This document shows, in pieces, positions 18,135-29,725 of a stretch of DNA of 64,000 nucleotides (within the stretch, counting starts at the first letter, position 1; the number at the start of each line of letters is the position of its first letter). The stretch is from Larkinella humicola (lineage in GTDB: Bacteria; Bacteroidota; Bacteroidia; Cytophagales; Spirosomataceae). The notes beneath the pieces are model-generated. The model saw nothing but the letters and a program-made list of their open reading frames with translations, was not told the DNA's origin and made no database searches. The DNA lies in assembly GCF_008727875.1 (NCBI RefSeq), contig NZ_VTWS01000002.1, positions 744,001-808,000 of the forward strand. The letters are read 5' to 3'. A program made the position numbers and the translations under genes.

Positions 18135-20060
18135 GTGATGATAGAGCACTATTTAAAAATCCATTCAAACCGCATTGTCTCCAGCTATTTCGTGCTGCTG
18201 GCCGATGTTTGTATCTCCATCGGTTCGTTCGCGATTGCCTTTTTGCTGCGGTTTAATTTCGACGTTACGGCCATTTATGCGGATTACTTCCTGTACTGCC
18301 TGGGTTTCACAGTCGGCCTCCGGTCGCTATTTTTCGTACTGTTTCGCTCCCACCAGGGCATTATCCGTCACACCAGCCTCGAAGACATTGTATTGCTGTT
18401 GTATGCGGTTACCGCCAGCAGCACGCTTACAGCCTTCGGAACCTATTTCGGCTGGCAAGCCGGTTACCTCGTATACTACGTACCGGTATCGATTCTGATG
18501 ATCGATTACTGCTGCATTCTGGTGGCCCTGTCGCTGAGCCGGTTTCTGGTCAAAGCGTTTTACTGGCACCTGCGGTCGATTACGCGGGGCACGCCGTTGC
18601 AGCCGATTCTGATCTACGGAGCCGGCAAAACCGGTTTGCTCACCCGCAATGCGCTGGCGCAGGACCCCACGCAACGGTATACGGTTCTGGCCTTCATCGA
18701 CGACAATCCGTACAAAATCAGCAAAGTCATTCAGGGCTTGCCGGTCGTTTCGCGGCAGGAAGCTTACAAGCGCTATATTCGGAAACAAACGATTCCTCCG
18801 CAGATTTTGCTGGCGATGGGCGCGATCAGCCCGAAGAAAAAAACAGAAATCACCGATTTCTTCCTGCAATACCATGTCCCGGTCAAAACCATTCCCACCG
18901 TTGAACAATGGATCGACGGGCGACTAAACTCGTTCCAGATCCGCGACATCCGGATTGAAGACCTGCTGGGCCGGTCGCCTATCCAGTTGGAAAACAAAGC
19001 CATCCGCGAACAACTCAGCGATCAGGTCGTGATGGTGACGGGGGCCGCCGGTTCAATTGGTGCCGAACTCATCCGGCAGGTGTTGCGCCACCGCCCCCAC
19101 ACCGTCGTGCTGGTCGATCAGGCGGAATCGGCCTTGTTCGACCTGGAGTTCAAGCTGCGCCGGGAATACCAGGCGATGGCGAGTGAGGTCAACGTGATCG
19201 TGAAAATTGCGGACATCTCCGACGAGTTTCGGATGCGGCTTATTTTCCGGGAAACCCGCCCGACGATTGTCTTTCATGCGGCAGCCTACAAGCACGTTCC
19301 GCTCATGGAAGAACATCCGTACGAAGCCGTGCGGGTGAATGTGCTGGGTACGCAAATCGTGGCCGATCTGTCGCTGAAATTTGGCGTCCGCACGTTCGTC
19401 ATGATTTCGACCGACAAGGCCGTCAACCCCACCAACGTCATGGGAGCCACCAAGCGGCTGGCCGAAATGTACGTTCAGAGCCTGAATCACCCCGACAAAG
19501 CCCTGCGTCGCACCCGGTTTATTGCTACCCGGTTTGGGAATGTACTGGGCTCCAACGGTTCGGTGGTGACGGTTTTCCAACAGCAGATTCAGTCGGGCGG
19601 CCCCGTTACGGTCACCCATCCCGACATCATCCGGTATTTCATGACCATTCCGGAAGCCTGCCAGTTGGTGCTCGAAGCGGGCGGCATGGGCAAAGGCGGG
19701 GAAGTATTTGTGTTCGACATGGGCGATCCGGTCAAGATCGTGGAGCTGGCCCGCAAGATGATTCACCTGTCCGGTTATGCCGTAGACAAAGACATTAAAA
19801 TTGTTTTCACGGGTCTGCGGCCGGGCGAAAAGCTGTTTGAAGAACTCCTCAATGACAACGAAAGCACGCTGCCGACCCATCATCCCAAAATTATGATTGC
19901 GCAGGTGGTCATTCCCGACGCGGACGAAATGAAAGCGACGCTCGGCCAACTGCGGCACCTGATGCTCAATGGCAGCGATCACCAGTTGGTGGGAACCCTA
20001 AAACGCTTGATTCCCGAGTACATCAGTAACAACTCCGTTTTTACCGCCCTGGATTACTGA
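18135..20060 (+). CDS. Membrane nucleotide-sugar epimerase/4,6-dehydratase (CapD/WbpM/FlaA1 type)
   Basis: 641 aa. Residues 1-~140 carry four membrane segments. A CoA-binding-like Rossmann unit follows (ILIYGAGKTGLLTRNAL, ~155), then the catalytic SDR domain from ~300: VMVTGAAGSIGAELIRQVL binds NAD, DISD, FHAAAYKHVPLMEEHP, and STDKAVNPTNVMGATKR, where the usual SDR Tyr is replaced by Met as in the UDP-GlcNAc 4,6-dehydratases of this family. GLRPGEKLFEELL is the C-terminal family box. It makes modified UDP-sugars for surface polysaccharide or glycoprotein glycans. A response-regulator gene follows after 51 bp. Confidence 0.93.
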   Translation: MMIEHYLKIHSNRIVSSYFVLLADVCISIGSFAIAFLLRFNFDVTAIYADYFLYCLGFTVGLRSLFFVLFRSHQGIIRHTSLEDIVLLLYAVTASSTLTAFGTYFGWQAGYLVYYVPVSILMIDYCCILVALSLSRFLVKAFYWHLRSITRGTPLQPILIYGAGKTGLLTRNALAQDPTQRYTVLAFIDDNPYKISKVIQGLPVVSRQEAYKRYIRKQTIPPQILLAMGAISPKKKTEITDFFLQYHVPVKTIPTVEQWIDGRLNSFQIRDIRIEDLLGRSPIQLENKAIREQLSDQVVMVTGAAGSIGAELIRQVLRHRPHTVVLVDQAESALFDLEFKLRREYQAMASEVNVIVKIADISDEFRMRLIFRETRPTIVFHAAAYKHVPLMEEHPYEAVRVNVLGTQIVADLSLKFGVRTFVMISTDKAVNPTNVMGATKRLAEMYVQSLNHPDKALRRTRFIATRFGNVLGSNGSVVTVFQQQIQSGGPVTVTHPDIIRYFMTIPEACQLVLEAGGMGKGGEVFVFDMGDPVKIVELARKMIHLSGYAVDKDIKIVFTGLRPGEKLFEELLNDNESTLPTHHPKIMIAQVVIPDADEMKATLGQLRHLMLNGSDHQLVGTLKRLIPEYISNNSVFTALDY

Positions 20061-20111
20061 ACCCGGGCTCTTGTAAAATGATGAAATACTAACGCTAAAA
20101 CCAGGAAAGTT

Positions 20112-20741
20112 ATGTACAGGATCTTATTAGTGGACGACCACTCCATTGTACGTTCGGGCATCCGTTTGTTGTTGAAGGAACAGTACGGCGCCATTCAGAT
20201 TGATGAGGCCAAAAACGGCAGTTCTGCTTTCGGCAAGATTATGGATAACACCTATCATCTGGTCATCATGGACATCAACATGCCCAACACAGACACCTTC
20301 AGTCTGCTCCAGAATGTTCGAACGATGGCACCGGACTTGCCGATTATGATCTTTACCATCATGACCGAATACGCGTTCGCCAAGCGGTATCTGCAACTGG
20401 GCGTCAAGGGGTACATCAGCAAGCAGGCCGAGGACCCGGAAATTCGGAAAGCCGTTCACGCCATTCTGTGCGGAAAACCGTGCGTGTGCCCCGACTTATT
20501 GGAAAAAATGCAGGATGATAACCACTTCAGGAAAGACCTGGACCCGTTCGATGCGTTGTCGAACCGGGAGCTGGAAATTGCTTTTCACCTGGTGAGGGGC
20601 AAATCCGTCAGCCACATTGCCGATACACTCAACATTCACACGTCGACCGTTGGCACCCACAAAGCCCGGATTTTCGACAAGCTCAAGGTCGACAATGTTC
20701 TGGTTATGAAGGACCTCGCAACCTATTACCGACTGATTTAA
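20112..20741 (+). CDS. NarL/FixJ-type response regulator (receiver + LuxR HTH)
   Basis: 209 aa. Receiver domain 1-~120 with the acidic pair LVDDH (D8, D9), phospho-acceptor Asp54 in YHLVIMDINMPN and the switch region GVKGYISKQAE. A LuxR-type helix-turn-helix occupies ~145-205: LSNRELEIAFHLVRGKSVSH, then ADTLNIHTSTVGTHKARIFDKL. No histidine kinase is adjacent, so the input is unknown. Being immediately downstream of the CapD-type gene and the surface-protein genes, it may control surface polysaccharide or adhesion genes. Confidence 0.92.
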   Translation: MYRILLVDDHSIVRSGIRLLLKEQYGAIQIDEAKNGSSAFGKIMDNTYHLVIMDINMPNTDTFSLLQNVRTMAPDLPIMIFTIMTEYAFAKRYLQLGVKGYISKQAEDPEIRKAVHAILCGKPCVCPDLLEKMQDDNHFRKDLDPFDALSNRELEIAFHLVRGKSVSHIADTLNIHTSTVGTHKARIFDKLKVDNVLVMKDLATYYRLI

Positions 20742-20764
20742 TCCTAGCGTTGAATAAATAGCCG

Positions 20765-20815
20765 ATTGGGAGTGGAAACCGTGTGAAACGTTCTCGTTTC
20801 CCGGCCACTTCCAAT
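20765..20815. terminator. Hairpin between convergent genes
   Basis: ATTGGGAGTGG (20765-20775) pairs with CCACTTCCAAT (20805-20815), with one G-T wobble, followed by TTCTTT. It lies between the response-regulator end (20741) and the convergent gene end (20844). Confidence 0.5.
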
Positions 20816-20843
20816 TTCTTTAACCATCGCTCCAGGCACTCTT

Positions 20844-21368
20844 CTACCGCACAATCCGGTATCGCTGCTGAATTCGCTGGCGAATGCAGGTGCCGACGGC
20901 ATACGAGAAACTGAGCAGCCCAACGGTCCAGACCAGCCCCCAAACGCTCAGATACGTCCATTTCCCGGTACTGACGGTGGTTAGCAGAGCCATCATCATC
21001 AAAACCATTCCGACGGTCATCAGCAGGGCGGTGCGCAGGGAATTCCGGTATTCCTGCCGCAGATCATACGCGCCGTACGCTTTGTTGCGAAACTGGAACA
21101 CAATATCGTCCAGATCCGCCTTCCGAAGCTGCTCCTCGTTCATGGTCAGCTCGATCTGATACGTTTTGCGCAAATGTTTTACGGCTTTGGCGTTCGCTTC
21201 GAGCTGCACTTTTTCCAGGGCGGTTTCAAACGGCAGACCAATCCACATGTAATGCTCGACCTCACAAGCCAAGTGATCGAGGAGTTCTTCAAACAGCGCT
21301 TCGTCGGTGCCGTTCCAGACCAGATGGCGGTATAGGATTTCTACTTGTTGCGGGTTGAGCTTTTCCAT
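20844..21368 (-). CDS. PadR-associated membrane protein with a TonB-like RNKxYGAYxLR motif
   Basis: 174 aa. Residues 1-~75 resemble the permease-prefix type of domain often coupled to PadR regulators (IL.RHLVW..DEALFEELLDHLACEVEHYM). Residues ~85-110 read LDDIVFQFRNKAYGAYDLRQ, which looks like the start of Bacteroidota TonB proteins (FxxRNKxYGAYxLR). Two membrane segments follow (~112-135 and ~140-160) and a basic tail. There is no TonB C-terminal domain. It starts 36 bp after the PadR gene on the same strand and is probably co-transcribed. The function is unknown. Confidence 0.75.
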   Translation of the reverse strand: MEKLNPQQVEILYRHLVWNGTDEALFEELLDHLACEVEHYMWIGLPFETALEKVQLEANAKAVKHLRKTYQIELTMNEEQLRKADLDDIVFQFRNKAYGAYDLRQEYRNSLRTALLMTVGMVLMMMALLTTVSTGKWTYLSVWGLVWTVGLLSFSYAVGTCIRQRIQQRYRIVR

Positions 21369-21404
21369 AGGACTATCGGGTTTAGCGGCTGATCGGTTCG
21401 GATT

Positions 21405-21758
21405 TTAGTGGCCCAGCGACAAGGCTGGCACCGGTTGTAAAAGGGCTTTCATTACTTCAACAAATCGCTCGAAATCAGAGACTTTCTGGTGGGCCATTTC
21501 GTTGCCACTGGGGGTGAGTGTGTAGTATTTACGCAACCGCCCGTCCACTTCCACCGACTCCGTAATCAGTAAACCTTCCTGTTGCAATTTGTGCAAAACC
21601 GGGTATAACGCCCCGAACGTCAGAATAACTTCCCCCTGCGTCCGCTCTTTGACCGACTGCGTGATTTCGTATCCGTACATCCGGCCCCGTTCGGTCAGCA
21701 GTTTCAACACGATTGTCTTCAGGGTTCCCCGCAAAAATTCATTGCCTGATGGTTCCAT
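21405..21758 (-). CDS. PadR-family transcriptional regulator
   Basis: 117 aa winged-helix repressor of the short PadR type. Diagnostic pattern: FLRGTLKTIVLKLLTERGRM followed by YGYEITQSVKERTQG, then LTFGALYPVLHKLQQEGLL and the wing VDGRLRKYYTLTPSG. It is the first gene of a two-gene unit with a small membrane protein, an arrangement in which PadR usually represses its own operon. An AT-rich promoter-like sequence lies just upstream. Confidence 0.93.
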   Translation of the reverse strand: MEPSGNEFLRGTLKTIVLKLLTERGRMYGYEITQSVKERTQGEVILTFGALYPVLHKLQQEGLLITESVEVDGRLRKYYTLTPSGNEMAHQKVSDFERFVEVMKALLQPVPALSLGH

Positions 21759-21796
21759 GCTGTGCAGAAATAGAATGTTAATTTATTTGTATGAAG

Positions 21797-21829
21797 TAAA
21801 TATATAAAAGATTCCAATATATAAACAAA
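21797..21829 (-). promoter_or_regulatory. Candidate Bacteroidota-type promoter for the PadR unit
   Basis: Read on the minus strand, TTTG (complement of 21826-21829) is followed after 21 nt by TATATTTA (complement of 21797-21804). This approximates the phylum's -33 TTTG / -7 TAnnTTTG pattern and lies 39-71 bp upstream of the PadR start. The surrounding DNA is very AT-rich, so chance matches are possible. Confidence 0.4.
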
Positions 21830-21864
21830 ATCTTTCCCGGATTTTTTTCAAATCCCCCACGCCC

Positions 21865-22134
21865 CGCCACCCCGCCCCAACGGGGCATCATCATGAGCCC
21901 CGGACATCGTCCGGGGAATACGGGGAGGTCGCACCGCCACCCCGCCCCAACGGGGCACCATCACTAGCCCCGGACACCGTCCGGGGAATACGGGGATGGG
22001 CGAATTGGTTATAACCCTGAAAGGGTTGGATAATTAGATCGATATTCAACCCGTTCAGGGTTGCGAGGACGCGGATATGATCATTAACCCCGGACAATGT
22101 CCGGGGTTAATGATGAGGCCCCGTTGGGGCGGGG
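21865..22134. repeat. Family D compound palindrome cluster
   Basis: Two direct copies of a 70-bp unit start at 21865 and 21935; each holds GCCCCAACGGGGC and the dyad CCCCGGACA...TGTCCGGGG (first copy CCCCGGACATCGTCCGGGG). A third, inverted copy lies at 22080-22134: a dyad with 17-bp arms and one central base (22080-22114, core ACCCCGGACAATGTCCGGGGT) plus GCCCCGTTGGGGC (22118-22130). Between them are AACCCTGAAAGGGTT (22013-22027) and AACCCGTTCAGGGTT (22048-22062). It fills most of the gap between the PadR promoter and the metH 3' end. Confidence 0.85.
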
Positions 22135-22165
22135 TGATGGGACGTGTGGGGGGCGGTTCGGTTCT

Positions 22166-25975
<3,810 letters not shown>

Positions 25976-26047
25976 CGCCTATAGCAGAACGGCGCAAATA
26001 CGGTTACACGGCTTATCGAAGAAAGGAAGCAGGGTGCAAGCTTTCAA

Positions 26048-26151
26048 CTTATCTGTCCCCGTTGCCGGGGCGGAATTTGGCACCTTTTTCAGGGAGTATG
26101 AATGGTTGCCAAGACATCATCGGGTCCAATCCCTCCGTCTTTCTCGATAAG
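26048..26151 (-). promoter_or_regulatory. SAM-I (S-box) riboswitch controlling metH
   Basis: Read on the minus strand, the segment starts CTTATCGAGAAAGACGGAGG and continues GATTGGACCCGATGA, TCTTGGCAACC, a variable stem, GGTGCCAAATTCC and a final ACAGATAAG. These are the conserved S-box blocks in order: P1 (CTTATC/GATAAG), the kink-turn AGGGAxTGGxCCxxTGA, GGCAACC, and GGTGCxAATTCC. The P4-like arm is CCCCGGCAACGGGG. It ends ~70 nt before the metH start. Family knowledge predicts that high SAM shuts off metH. Confidence 0.93.
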
Positions 26152-26236
26152 CGGTTTACAAAAATAGAAAAAGAGCCGGTCTTCGCCAAACCGATTCCCT
26201 CCGGGGAGAAACAGGCGGTTTTCCCAAAAGATTCCG

Positions 26237-26599
26237 TTACCAGGTATGTTCCAGATCTTCTTTGGTATAGGTGTGGTTCCGCTCGTGGTAAAGCGACGCA
26301 TTCGGTGTTCGTTTGATGGTCAACGGGTTTTTCGCCCGGAGCCGGTAGAGGTACGCGATCGGGACTAAAACCGCCCAGAATAATACCGTCAGAATGATTT
26401 TGCTGTTGATGATGCCCAGGATTTCAGCCAGTTTGAACCACAGCCAGGCAATGCCGTTGCCAGCCGCCGGAATGAAGATGCTGAGCAATCCGACAGCTGC
26501 TGCGGCATAGAGCCAATAACCGGACTTAAAAACAAAGTACAAAACGACCAACCCGGTCACGATCACCAACTGGGCCTTGACGCGATCTACTTGACTCAT
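26237..26599 (-). CDS. SxtJ-family membrane protein
   Basis: 120 aa. Three hydrophobic segments: VIVTGLVVLYFVF, YWLYAAAAVGLLSIFIPAAG and KIILTVLFWAVLVPIAYLYR. The signature AWLWFKLAEILGIINSKIIL matches the SxtJ family, small membrane proteins usually encoded next to NodU/SxtI-type carbamoyltransferases, as here. The C-terminus (ASLYHERNHTYTKEDLEHTW) is also typical. Its role is unknown; co-occurrence suggests membrane placement of the carbamoylation reaction. A family C palindrome lies between it and the carbamoyltransferase gene. Confidence 0.88.
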   Translation of the reverse strand: MSQVDRVKAQLVIVTGLVVLYFVFKSGYWLYAAAAVGLLSIFIPAAGNGIAWLWFKLAEILGIINSKIILTVLFWAVLVPIAYLYRLRAKNPLTIKRTPNASLYHERNHTYTKEDLEHTW

Positions 26600-26636
26600 A
26601 GGCCGATGTCTGTAAAGTAATTATACATATTTTCCC

Positions 26637-26744
26637 GCTTTTGCCCCAGACCCCTAAAGGGGCACGGACGTCGAACCATCCGGATGAAGCTGCGTCCGTA
26701 CCCCTTTAGGGGTCTGGGGCGAAAGGTCCTACGGGGCAAAAGCG
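26637..26744. repeat. Family C palindrome, copy 1
   Basis: Inner arms 26643-26670 and 26693-26720 (28 bp, one mismatch) carry CCCCTAAAGGGG. Outer arms CGCTTTTGCCCC (26637-26648) and GGGGCAAAAGCG (26733-26744) allow an alternative, larger dyad. It fills the gap between the carbamoyltransferase stop (26745) and the SxtJ gene (start 26599). Confidence 0.85.
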
Positions 26745-28607
26745 TCAATCCAATCCAAACTCCTCCTTCCACTCGCCCTTTTCCGGCCACGCTGGTTGCT
26801 GTTTTTTATCAAACACATACTTCCCGACGACCAGATACTCCATTTCCGTTCGCATAAAACACCGATATGCGTCCTCCGGCGTGTTGACGATGGGTTCGCC
26901 CCGCACGTTAAAACTCGTGTTGACCAAAACCGCACAACCCGTCTGTCGTTTGAACGCATCGATCAATTGCCAGTAGCGCGGGTTCGTTTCCCGTTGAACG
27001 GTTTGAATCCGGGCGGAGAAGTCGATGTGGGTAATGGCCGGTAAATCGGAGCGTTGAACATACAATTTTTCCCGCATGGGAAAGCTGTCATACTCAGCGG
27101 GCAGCGGTTTTCGGCGGTTTTCCAGAACCGGATGCACCAGCAACATGTAGGGCGAGGGCCCGTCGCAATCGAAGTAGTCGGAACACTCTTCGGCCAGCAC
27201 CGAGGGCGCAAAAGGCCGGAACGACTCGCGGTATTTGATGGTCAGGTTCAGTTTTTTCTGCATGTCGGCACTCCGCGGATCGCCCAGAATGCTGCGACCG
27301 CCCAACGCCCGGGGTCCAAATTCCATCCGCCCCTGCACCCAGCCCACCACATTTTCATTCGCCAGCACCCGGGCGGTTTTCTCGCACAGGGCTTCAAAAT
27401 CGTCGTACCGGGTAAAAACCGCTTTGTACTTTTTTGCCATCAACTCAACGTCCAGATCCGAAAACGCCGGACCCAGAAACGACCCTTGCAGGGCGTCATG
27501 CGGGTAATCGATGATGCGTTCCCGGTCAAAGTAGATGTGATAGGCCGCCAGAGCCGCGCCCAGGGCCCCACCCGCATCACCGGCTGCGGGTTGAATGAAG
27601 ATATTTTTAAAAATGCCGGATTTTTGGAGTTTTCCGTTAGCGACGCAGTTGAGCGCCACGCCACCCGCCAGCACCAGATTATCCGTATCAGTCAATCGCC
27701 GGGCCTCACGCGCCATGTGGATGACCACCTCCTCCGTCACCCGCTGAATCGCCAGACCCAGATTACCGTGTTCCGGTTTCAGTTCATCATCCGGCTGCCG
27801 TTTGGCCATACCGAATAGCACTTCCCACTTTTTTTCGTGAACCATCCGCAAACCGGTCGCATAATCGAAGTAGTTCTGGTCGAGCCAGATAGAACCGTCG
27901 TCGTTGATCTCCACCAGCTTTGTTTTGATCAGCTCGACATACCGGTCCACGTCCGGCGAATTCGGATTTCCGTACGGTGCCAAACCCATCAATTTATACT
28001 CCCCGGAGTTGACCCGAAAGCCCAGAAAATACGTAAAAGCGGAGTATAACAAGCCCAGCGAATGCGGAAAATGCAGTTCTTTCAAAACCGTAATCGCCTT
28101 TCCGTCGCCCAACCCGATGGAAGCCGTCGCCCATTCGCCCACGCCGTCGATGGTCAGAATGGCGGCTTTTTCAAACGCGGAAGGATAAAACGCACTGGCG
28201 GCATGCGACAAATGATGCTCGGGGAACAGCAGTTTTACCGGTTTTCCAGAATCGTAGCCGAGTTTTTTCAGCTCGTCCCGCAGGAGTCGTTTCAGGAATA
28301 ATTTATCCTTCATCCAGACCGGCATGGCTGTCAGGAACGACCGCAAACCACGCGGAGCAAAGGCGTAATAGGTTTCCAGCAATCGTTCAAATTTCAGAAG
28401 CGGTTTGTCGTAGAACACAATGGCATCCAGCTCATTCAGGCTCGTTCCGCCGTATTCCAGACAGAAACGAACGGCGTTGGCCGGAAAACCGGCGTCGTGT
28501 TTTTTGCGCGTAAACCGTTCCTCCTGCGCAGCCGCCACAATCCGCCCGTCTTCGACCAAAGCCGCAGCCGAATCGTGGTAAAAAGCGGAAATTCCGAGAA
28601 TCGTCAT
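26745..28607 (-). CDS. Carbamoyltransferase (NodU/CmcH/TobZ family)
   Basis: 620 aa. The N-terminal ASKHA-like domain begins ILGISAFYHDSAAALVEDG and contains AAQEERFTRKKHD and HHLSHAASAFYPSAFEKAA, where the histidines bind metal and carbamoyl-AMP; ILTIDGVGEW is the phosphate-binding strand. The C-terminal YrdC-like domain carries WVQGRMEFGPRALGGRSILG. Family members put a carbamoyl group from carbamoyl phosphate on sugar or polyketide hydroxyls. The start at 28607 is chosen because conserved sequence begins there. Given the polysaccharide genes nearby, a glycan acceptor is likely but not shown. Confidence 0.93.
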   Translation of the reverse strand: MTILGISAFYHDSAAALVEDGRIVAAAQEERFTRKKHDAGFPANAVRFCLEYGGTSLNELDAIVFYDKPLLKFERLLETYYAFAPRGLRSFLTAMPVWMKDKLFLKRLLRDELKKLGYDSGKPVKLLFPEHHLSHAASAFYPSAFEKAAILTIDGVGEWATASIGLGDGKAITVLKELHFPHSLGLLYSAFTYFLGFRVNSGEYKLMGLAPYGNPNSPDVDRYVELIKTKLVEINDDGSIWLDQNYFDYATGLRMVHEKKWEVLFGMAKRQPDDELKPEHGNLGLAIQRVTEEVVIHMAREARRLTDTDNLVLAGGVALNCVANGKLQKSGIFKNIFIQPAAGDAGGALGAALAAYHIYFDRERIIDYPHDALQGSFLGPAFSDLDVELMAKKYKAVFTRYDDFEALCEKTARVLANENVVGWVQGRMEFGPRALGGRSILGDPRSADMQKKLNLTIKYRESFRPFAPSVLAEECSDYFDCDGPSPYMLLVHPVLENRRKPLPAEYDSFPMREKLYVQRSDLPAITHIDFSARIQTVQRETNPRYWQLIDAFKRQTGCAVLVNTSFNVRGEPIVNTPEDAYRCFMRTEMEYLVVGKYVFDKKQQPAWPEKGEWKEEFGLD

Positions 28608-28804
28608 GTCTGTGTCGGGCAGGCCCGGCAAAACCGGTAAGGGTCAATCGGTGTTAAAGGTACGCCTGTTCATTCAAAAGTACCCCAAATTTTAGCAGGT
28701 AGGCCCATTCGCCCGACCGTTCTATAGAAAAGCCGCCGTATTTCATCTGGGGATGTAAATTGAGTATATTTGGGCGTTTCAGTACCACTTTTCCCAACTT
28801 CATT

Positions 28805-29695
28805 TTGAAAATTGCTGCCATCGATATCGGCTCCAACGCGGCCCGTCTCCAGATTTCAACGGTTCTGCACGTGGACGACGTGATTAGTTTCAAGAAGGTT
28901 GAATACGTCCGGTTTCCGCTTCGGCTGGGTCACGATGTATTTAATTTTGGAGAAATTACGCCCGAAAGCGAAGTTCGTACCAACAAATTGATGCAGGTGT
29001 ATAAGCTGTTGATGGAACTCCACGAAGTGGAAGACTACATGGCCTGCGCCACCTCGGCCATGCGGGAAGCCGTCAATGGCCATAAAGTGGCGACTCGCAT
29101 CAAAGAGTTGACCGGCATCGAAATCAACATCATCGACGGTCAGAAAGAAGCCGAACTGATCAATAATGTGGTGGTGCAGGCCCTCGACGAACGGCAGTTT
29201 CTGCACATCGACGTGGGCGGTGGCAGCACCGAACTGAACCTGTATCTGAACCGGAAAAAGGTCAACTCGAAGTCGTTCAAAATCGGCTCCGTGCGCTCAT
29301 TGGAAGGAAAAGAAACCAAAGGGGCCTGGAACAAAATGAAAGACTGGGTGGACGAAAACGTGCTGAAAACGCAGGATATGGTCGCCGTGGGGACGGGTGG
29401 AAACATCAACAAGATTTTCAACCTCGTGGCGAAAGTCAATGACACGACCACCCTGGCGGAAATTGAACGGATGCGGAATTACATTTCGGGCTACAGCCTG
29501 GAAGACCGCATCAACAAACTGCGTCTGAATGCCGACCGGGCCGACGTCATCATTCCGGCGGCAGACATCTACATTTCGGTCATGAAATGGGCCGGAGCCG
29601 ATACCATTGTGGTGCCTGACCTGGGCCTGAAAGACGGTATTCTTCAGTTGGTGTATGAACGCTGGGGCAAAAAGCAGCCGAAAAAAAAGCCTTAG
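28805..29695 (+). CDS. Ppx/GppA-family phosphatase
   Basis: 296 aa with the two ASKHA lobes of exopolyphosphatase/pppGpp phosphatase: KIAAIDIGSNAARLQIS at the N-terminus, TSAMREAVNG, HIDVGGGSTELNLY (phosphate-binding loop) and AVGTGGNINKIFNLV. It lacks the C-terminal HD-type domain of long Ppx enzymes, which is common in Bacteroidota. The TTG at 28805 is favoured because the family starts right at this residue; another TTG at 28760 would add 15 unsupported residues. It is transcribed divergently from the carbamoyltransferase. Confidence 0.9.
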   Translation: MKIAAIDIGSNAARLQISTVLHVDDVISFKKVEYVRFPLRLGHDVFNFGEITPESEVRTNKLMQVYKLLMELHEVEDYMACATSAMREAVNGHKVATRIKELTGIEINIIDGQKEAELINNVVVQALDERQFLHIDVGGGSTELNLYLNRKKVNSKSFKIGSVRSLEGKETKGAWNKMKDWVDENVLKTQDMVAVGTGGNINKIFNLVAKVNDTTTLAEIERMRNYISGYSLEDRINKLRLNADRADVIIPAADIYISVMKWAGADTIVVPDLGLKDGILQLVYERWGKKQPKKKP

Positions 29696-29725
29696 TTCCC
29701 GAACCATTCAAGCAGTGAACCGGCT

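Noticed and set aside
21865-22134. Repeat cluster considered as a CRISPR array
   Set aside because: Units are two direct plus one inverted, with no unique spacers of constant length and no cas genes.
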